Assembly (NCBI GenBank): GCA_029288195.1 | Contig: JARFPR010000362.1 | Location: 1-26,799, forward strand | DNA from: Gammaproteobacteria bacterium | Lineage (GTDB): Bacteria; Pseudomonadota; Gammaproteobacteria; GCA-001735895 | DNA: 26,799 nt | Reading direction: 5' to 3' | Part shown: positions 22,954 to 26,799 of the stretch, one piece after another | How the letters are laid out: each line of letters starts with the position of its first letter | How positions within the stretch are numbered: position 1 is the stretch's first letter | Position numbers and translations under genes: made by a program | The notes under the pieces: model-generated | What the model was told of the DNA's origin: nothing | Seen by the model: the letters and a program-made list of their open reading frames with translations, nothing else | Database searches by the model: none

Positions 22954-24663
22954 AGCGGAAGTGGCATTCTGATCAACCTGATAGGTGGCGTCGCCCTCCT
23001 ATTGTGGGGCTTGCGCATGGTGCGAGTCGGCATGTCCGAAAGCTGGGGCAGCGAAATTCGTAGCGCCTTAGGGGCCAGCCTGAATAATCGTTTCAAAGCC
23101 TTTCTCTCCGGTCTTGGCGTGACCATGTTGTTGCAAAGCAGCAGCGCCACCGCCTTGCTAACATCCTCATTTAGCGGCCAGGGCATCCTCACCACCGCAA
23201 CCGCGCTTGCGATACTGCTTGGAGCCGATGTCGGCACTACACTCGTGGCACAGGTTCTGACTTTCGATCTATCGGCTCTGTCACCACTACTGATTGCGCT
23301 TGGCGTAGCATTGTTTACCTACTCCTCGGGTGGGCGCACGCGCGACATCGGACGCCTGCTGCTGGGTATCGGCATGATGCTGTTAGCGCTGAAGCTGATC
23401 GTTACGGCATCGCTACCGATGCGCGAATCTTTAATCGTCCAGCAGATATTTGTCGCCCTCGGCGAAGACCTGATACTGGCCGTGATTTTCGGTGCCATTA
23501 TTGCCTGGGCATCGCATTCGAGCCTCGCAACCGTACTGCTCGTGATCGCGCTCGCCAGCACCAAATCGCTGGACATCACCGTCGCTTTCGCCTTTATACT
23601 GGGGGCCAATATCGGCGGTGCGATTCCGCCATTTATCGCCACGCTCGGCGCTAACCGTACAGCAAGGCAACCACCACTGGGTAACCTGCTGTTTAGAATA
23701 TGCGGTGTCGTGATCACGTTACCTTTCGTCAGCATGATCGCCAACGGGCTCTCCCCGCTTGAGGTCAGCCATGCGCGCCAGATTGCAAACTTTCACATGC
23801 TTTTCAATATCACTCTGGCAGTATTTTGTTTTCCCCTGATCAACCACATGGTCGCTCTTACCGCGCGCATGATTCCCGAAGACAAGAAAGTAATTGACGA
23901 GATGCAACCCAGGGATCTTGACCGCAGTGCCTTCGAAACGCCTTTGGTGGCTTTAGTCAATGCCGAACGTGAGGTTTTGCGCATGGGAGAAGTCGTTGAA
24001 CGCATGTTCCGCAATTCTTTTATTGCGCTGAAGAAGAATGACCACCAGCTGGCGAAGCGCAGCCGCAAGATGGATCAGGTAGTAAACCAGTATTACGATA
24101 ACGTGAAACACTACCTGACTGCATTGGCGCGAGAAACACTCGGTGAAAAGGAAAGCAGGCGCTGTAATGAAATTTTAAGTTTTGCGACCAACCTGGAACA
24201 CATTGGCGACATTATTTCGGGGGACCTGATTCGCAATATACTGCGCAAGAAACTCGTCCCTGGTAACAAAATGTCGCCGCAGGATCGCAAGGACATCAAT
24301 AATCTTTATCGCCCGGTGTTATCGACATTCCAGTTATCATTGAGTGTTTTTACCTCGTCCGATATCGCCATGGCTCGGCAATTGCTGGCCAGGAAATACA
24401 AGTTCATCAAGCGCGAAAAAAAGGCAGTAACAAACCACTTGCAAAAAATTCGTGACGACACCCATTACGATTCACAACTGAGCGCCATGCAGCTCGACGT
24501 GTTGCGGGACCTCAGACGCATCAACTCGTACCAGGCCGCGGTCGCCTACCCGATTCTGGAAGAAGCCGGCCAGTTACGCAGCAGCCGCCTGCGTCGCAGC
24601 AAATCGGACAAAGTCGCATTCCCGCGGGTCAAAGGCACCATGAAAGCTTCGATCAGCAGCTAA
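22951..24663 (+). CDS. Na/Pi cotransporter family protein with PhoU-like C-terminal domain
   Basis: A sodium-dependent phosphate transporter-like protein (NptA/YjbB type), 570 residues from the ATA start. The membrane half (to about residue 310) contains the PNaS inverted repeats: LLQSSSATALLTSS (QSSSA at 62-66), LLGADVGTTL, and later FILGANIGGAIPPFIATLG. The C-terminal cytoplasmic half is helical and PhoU-like (EREVLRMGEVVERMF, then EILSFATNLEHIGDII). Bacterial members import or export inorganic phosphate. The start is at ATA 22951 rather than the first conventional codon TTG 23002, because the codons in between encode the expected first helix (ILINLIGGVALLLWG) and an AGGAG site lies seven bases ahead. 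It appears to be transcribed alone. Confidence 0.88.
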   Translation: MSGSGILINLIGGVALLLWGLRMVRVGMSESWGSEIRSALGASLNNRFKAFLSGLGVTMLLQSSSATALLTSSFSGQGILTTATALAILLGADVGTTLVAQVLTFDLSALSPLLIALGVALFTYSSGGRTRDIGRLLLGIGMMLLALKLIVTASLPMRESLIVQQIFVALGEDLILAVIFGAIIAWASHSSLATVLLVIALASTKSLDITVAFAFILGANIGGAIPPFIATLGANRTARQPPLGNLLFRICGVVITLPFVSMIANGLSPLEVSHARQIANFHMLFNITLAVFCFPLINHMVALTARMIPEDKKVIDEMQPRDLDRSAFETPLVALVNAEREVLRMGEVVERMFRNSFIALKKNDHQLAKRSRKMDQVVNQYYDNVKHYLTALARETLGEKESRRCNEILSFATNLEHIGDIISGDLIRNILRKKLVPGNKMSPQDRKDINNLYRPVLSTFQLSLSVFTSSDIAMARQLLARKYKFIKREKKAVTNHLQKIRDDTHYDSQLSAMQLDVLRDLRRINSYQAAVAYPILEEAGQLRSSRLRRSKSDKVAFPRVKGTMKASISS

Positions 24664-24721
24664 ATGCCGGTTGCATCGATTTAGTAAGTGATCAGTTAGC
24701 AATGGTTTCCGGATTAAGGCT

Positions 24722-25138
24722 ATGAAAATCATTACCAAACATTTTTTACTGCTGGGACTTATCCTGGTATCGATGAGCGTCTACGCGTCGGACGCCAAGG
24801 TCCGTGATGCAGACGAGGCTGCCGGCAAATGGCTCGCCCTGATCGATGGCCAACAGTACCGGGACTCATGGGATCAGGCGGCTTCATTGTTTAAACAGCA
24901 GGTCAGCGCAGACAACTGGCTGCAGGCAATTAGCGCCGCGCGTCAACCCCTGGGAGCCATGATCAGTCGCAAGCTGGTTTCCGCAACCTACGCCACCAGT
25001 CTGCCCGGCGCCCCCGACGGAGAGTACGTGGTACTGCGCTATCAAACCACGTTCAAGCATAAAAAAAGTGCGGTTGAAACCGTTACCCCGATGCTTGATA
25101 ACAATCGCTGGCGCGTTTCCGGTTACTACGTTCGTTAA
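24722..25138 (+). CDS. Secreted DUF4019 domain protein
   Basis: A small exported protein of 138 residues. A signal peptide (LLLGLILVSMSVYASDA; cleavage around residues 22-25) precedes a compact domain matching DUF4019: AAGKWLALIDGQQYRDSWDQAA, then RQPLGAMISRKLVSATYATS, LPGAPDGEYVVLRYQTTF and WRVSGYYVR. The family has no known function; the fold suggests an NTF2-like periplasmic domain. It lies 58 bases after the transporter gene and 83 before the next gene, with no certain operon link. Confidence 0.82.
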   Translation: MKIITKHFLLLGLILVSMSVYASDAKVRDADEAAGKWLALIDGQQYRDSWDQAASLFKQQVSADNWLQAISAARQPLGAMISRKLVSATYATSLPGAPDGEYVVLRYQTTFKHKKSAVETVTPMLDNNRWRVSGYYVR

Positions 25139-25221
25139 ACACCTGTATCGAGCAAACAGGCGGTCATCGAAAATATTGCGCAACAACTACCCACATCAGA
25201 TATTAAGGCAGGAGTAACCCC

Positions 25222-25689
25222 ATGTTGAGCTGGTTAAAAAATCTCTTATCCCCATCCGAACCCGCAGGTCCACCACGACTGATTCAGCGCTTCGATGGGT
25301 CTCAGGCGACCATAAGCACTAGTTCAATAATCGCTGATGCCGAGGGGTGGCACATCGACGCTGACAAATCGGCGACCTTTCACTTGTTTGAGCTCGATCC
25401 CGGTGATATTGAAAACGGCATGGTGACTTACCGGGCTTCGATAAAATCCGAGGCAGTTAAAACACAGGGTTACCTGGAAATGTGGTGTCGAATACCAGGG
25501 AAGGGGGAATTTTTTTCCAAAGGTTTGAATAACCCGGTTAAAGGCAGCAACGACTGGGCCAGCTACGAAATCCCTTTTTACCTGAAAAAGGAACAGAACC
25601 CTGAACTGCTAAAACTGAACTTCACACTCGAAGGAGGCGGCAAGGTCTGGCTCAAGGATGTCGAAGTCAGCTTCACCCCGTTCAAGTAG
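25222..25689 (+). CDS. Uncharacterised beta-rich protein, possibly galactose-binding-like fold
   Basis: A 155-residue protein I cannot assign to a named family. It has a good ribosome-binding site (GGAG eight bases before the ATG) and codon use like its neighbours, so it is a real gene. An amphipathic N-terminus (MLSWLKNLL) is followed by a Ser/Pro linker, then about 130 residues rich in beta-strand pattern. The stretch GYLEMWCRIPG, then NNPVKGSNDWASYEI and LEGGGKVWLKDVEVSF, resembles the jelly-roll (galactose-binding-like) domain that follows some bacterial regulators and hydrolases. There is no signal peptide or catalytic motif. It converges on murU with eight bases between stops. Confidence 0.7.
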   Translation: MLSWLKNLLSPSEPAGPPRLIQRFDGSQATISTSSIIADAEGWHIDADKSATFHLFELDPGDIENGMVTYRASIKSEAVKTQGYLEMWCRIPGKGEFFSKGLNNPVKGSNDWASYEIPFYLKKEQNPELLKLNFTLEGGGKVWLKDVEVSFTPFK

Positions 25690-25697
25690 GGCTTTTT

Positions 25698-26339
25698 TTA
25701 AGCGTTCAACACTTGCAGGCGTTCAAGGGTGCCTATATCGGTCCAGCTTCCACGGAACAATTCAGCCGTGACCTGTTGTTGACTCGCCGCAATACGCAGT
25801 AACGGAGCGAGTGCATGTTTGCCCGGCGTCAGTTCTTCGAAAAAGCTGCTATGGAACTGGGCAATACCGCTGAAGGTGTAACGGGGTGAGGCGTCATTAC
25901 CAAGCGTCGAATCCGCCAGGCTGAAGTCGCCATCCGGATTATGTCGTGGATTTTCAACCAGCACCAGGTGCGCCATGCTGTCTGATTGCCGCAGCCGCGC
26001 AAAATCATAGTCGGTAAAAATGTCAGCGTTGATGGTGATAAAACGCTCACCCAGTAGCGGTAAAGCCTGCTGAATTCCGCCCGCGGTTTCGAGTGCTTCG
26101 GGCTCGTCGCTGTATTCGATCGCAAGATTGAATTCTGATCCATCACCGAGAAAATCGCGAATCTGATTTCCGAGCCAGCTGAGATTTACGACGATCCCGG
26201 TGAAGCCAGCCCGGGTCAGGGCTTCGAGATGATGCACGATCAGTGGTTTGCCCTGCACTTCGAGCAAGGGTTTTGGAACGGTATCCGTTAATGGACGCAT
26301 GCGTTCGCCCCGTCCGGCGGCCAGGATCATTGCCTTCAT
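25698..26339 (-). CDS. murU: N-acetylmuramate alpha-1-phosphate uridylyltransferase
   Basis: A sugar-nucleotide transferase of 213 residues that joins UTP to MurNAc-1-phosphate, making UDP-MurNAc in the peptidoglycan recycling route that bypasses MurA/MurB and so bypasses fosfomycin. It shows the nucleotidyltransferase signature LAAGRGERMRPLTDTVPKPL, YSDEPEALETAGGIQQAL, and the metal-binding Asp in FITINADIFTDYD. It starts seven bases after the kinase gene amgK, with which it forms the known recycling pair. A general glucose-1-phosphate nucleotidyltransferase is the alternative, but the partner argues for MurU. Confidence 0.9.
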   Translation of the reverse strand: MKAMILAAGRGERMRPLTDTVPKPLLEVQGKPLIVHHLEALTRAGFTGIVVNLSWLGNQIRDFLGDGSEFNLAIEYSDEPEALETAGGIQQALPLLGERFITINADIFTDYDFARLRQSDSMAHLVLVENPRHNPDGDFSLADSTLGNDASPRYTFSGIAQFHSSFFEELTPGKHALAPLLRIAASQQQVTAELFRGSWTDIGTLERLQVLNA

Positions 26340-26346
26340 GACTTGT

Positions 26347-26799
26347 TCAAGATGACGTCAGCGCCTCTACTCGCTGGTTCAACTGCAGTTGCTCTATGAT
26401 TGCGAGCAAGCCTAGCATAGACGTTTCCGCAGCACCGGCCTGGTTCACATATTCGAAGGTACGCGGTATATCTTTCAGGTATCCCGGTTTTCCGTCACGG
26501 ATATTGAGACGAGAGAATATTCCGATCGCCTTGAGGTGACGCTGAATTCCCATCAGGTTAAACCAGCGCATGAATTGCGCGGCTTTGACATCGACCAGTT
26601 CGTGGACACGTGCAGATTCGTAATAATCCAGTGCCAGTTGGTCCACATGCGCCGGCGGCCAGGCAATGTAGCAATCTCGCAGCAACGAGACCAGGTCGTA
26701 GGTAATCGGTCCTTTAACCGCGTCCTGAAAATCCAGGATTCCAGGATTGTAAGTATCGACTTTCATCAGGTTACGCGAATGGTAGTCCCGGTGCACGAA
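26347..26799 (-). CDS. amgK: N-acetylmuramate/N-acetylglucosamine kinase, 5' end cut by the window edge
   Basis: The C-terminal half of an aminoglycoside-phosphotransferase-fold kinase. The frame is open to the window edge and enters at the catalytic loop FVHRDYHSRNLM (Brenner-type HxDxxxxN), followed by ILDFQDAVKGPITYDLVSLL with the metal-binding Asp. AmgK phosphorylates the anomeric carbon of MurNAc and GlcNAc released from peptidoglycan turnover, and MurU uses the product. The ATP-binding N-terminal lobe is outside the window. Identity rests on the fold plus the adjacent murU. Confidence 0.87.
   Translation of the reverse strand, partial: FVHRDYHSRNLMKVDTYNPGILDFQDAVKGPITYDLVSLLRDCYIAWPPAHVDQLALDYYESARVHELVDVKAAQFMRWFNLMGIQRHLKAIGIFSRLNIRDGKPGYLKDIPRTFEYVNQAGAAETSMLGLLAIIEQLQLNQRVEALTSS

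Noticed and set aside
25690..25720. Rho-independent terminator at the T-run between the convergent 25222-25689 gene and murU
   Set aside because: The T7 run has only a 4-bp potential stem (GCTT/AAGC) around it, too weak to call.

Overview
The window looks like chromosomal core sequence of a gammaproteobacterium of moderate GC content. The main evidence is the order mrp (apbC) - metG - rnfABCDGE - nth - DUF1841, which matches the gammaproteobacterial arrangement (rsxABCDGE-nth in E. coli; mrp, metG, rnf and nth lie close together in Pseudomonas). The peptidoglycan-recycling pair amgK-murU and individual protein sequences agree. I see no prophage, insertion sequence, CRISPR array, rRNA or tRNA. 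The genus cannot be named from this sequence.

Layout. 1-1205: the 3' part of a hybrid sensor histidine kinase, whose stop abuts that of a convergent LysR-family regulator (1206-2099). 2199-4072: an operon transcribed divergently from the LysR gene, encoding a DoxX-family membrane protein, an AzoR-type FMN quinone/azo reductase and a pirin; this looks like a quinone/electrophile response unit. 4176-4227: two stacked inverted repeats between the convergent pirin and mrp genes. 4225-5313 (minus): mrp, divergent from metG (5463-7496). 7497-9703: a secreted trypsin-like serine protease overlapping an FHA protein with five predicted membrane helices, set between metG and the rnf operon. 9781-15832: rnfABCDGE, nth and a DUF1841 gene, mostly joined by 4-nt stop/start overlaps.

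15896-22651: a tightly spaced run of an isopropylmalate-dehydrogenase-like enzyme, a ThDP-dependent 2-oxoacid decarboxylase resembling AruI, an aldehyde dehydrogenase, a divergent ClC anion transporter and nadC. The first three enzymes form a chemically consecutive chain (3-substituted malate to 2-oxoacid to aldehyde to carboxylate), and the dehydrogenase lacks the usual catalytic tyrosine position. This is the best candidate for an undescribed pathway here. The ClC protein lacks both glutamates associated with H+ coupling.

22951-24663: a Na/Pi-cotransporter-family protein that appears to start at an ATA codon behind a strong Shine-Dalgarno sequence. 24722-25689: a small secreted DUF4019 protein and an unrecognised beta-rich protein. 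25698-26799 (minus): murU and the 3' part of amgK, for cell-wall sugar recycling.

The window therefore combines envelope and energy functions (Rnf electron transport, anion and phosphate transport, MurNAc recycling), housekeeping functions (Mrp Fe-S carrier, MetRS, endonuclease III, NadC) and two less usual modules: protease-FHA and dehydrogenase-decarboxylase-ALDH.
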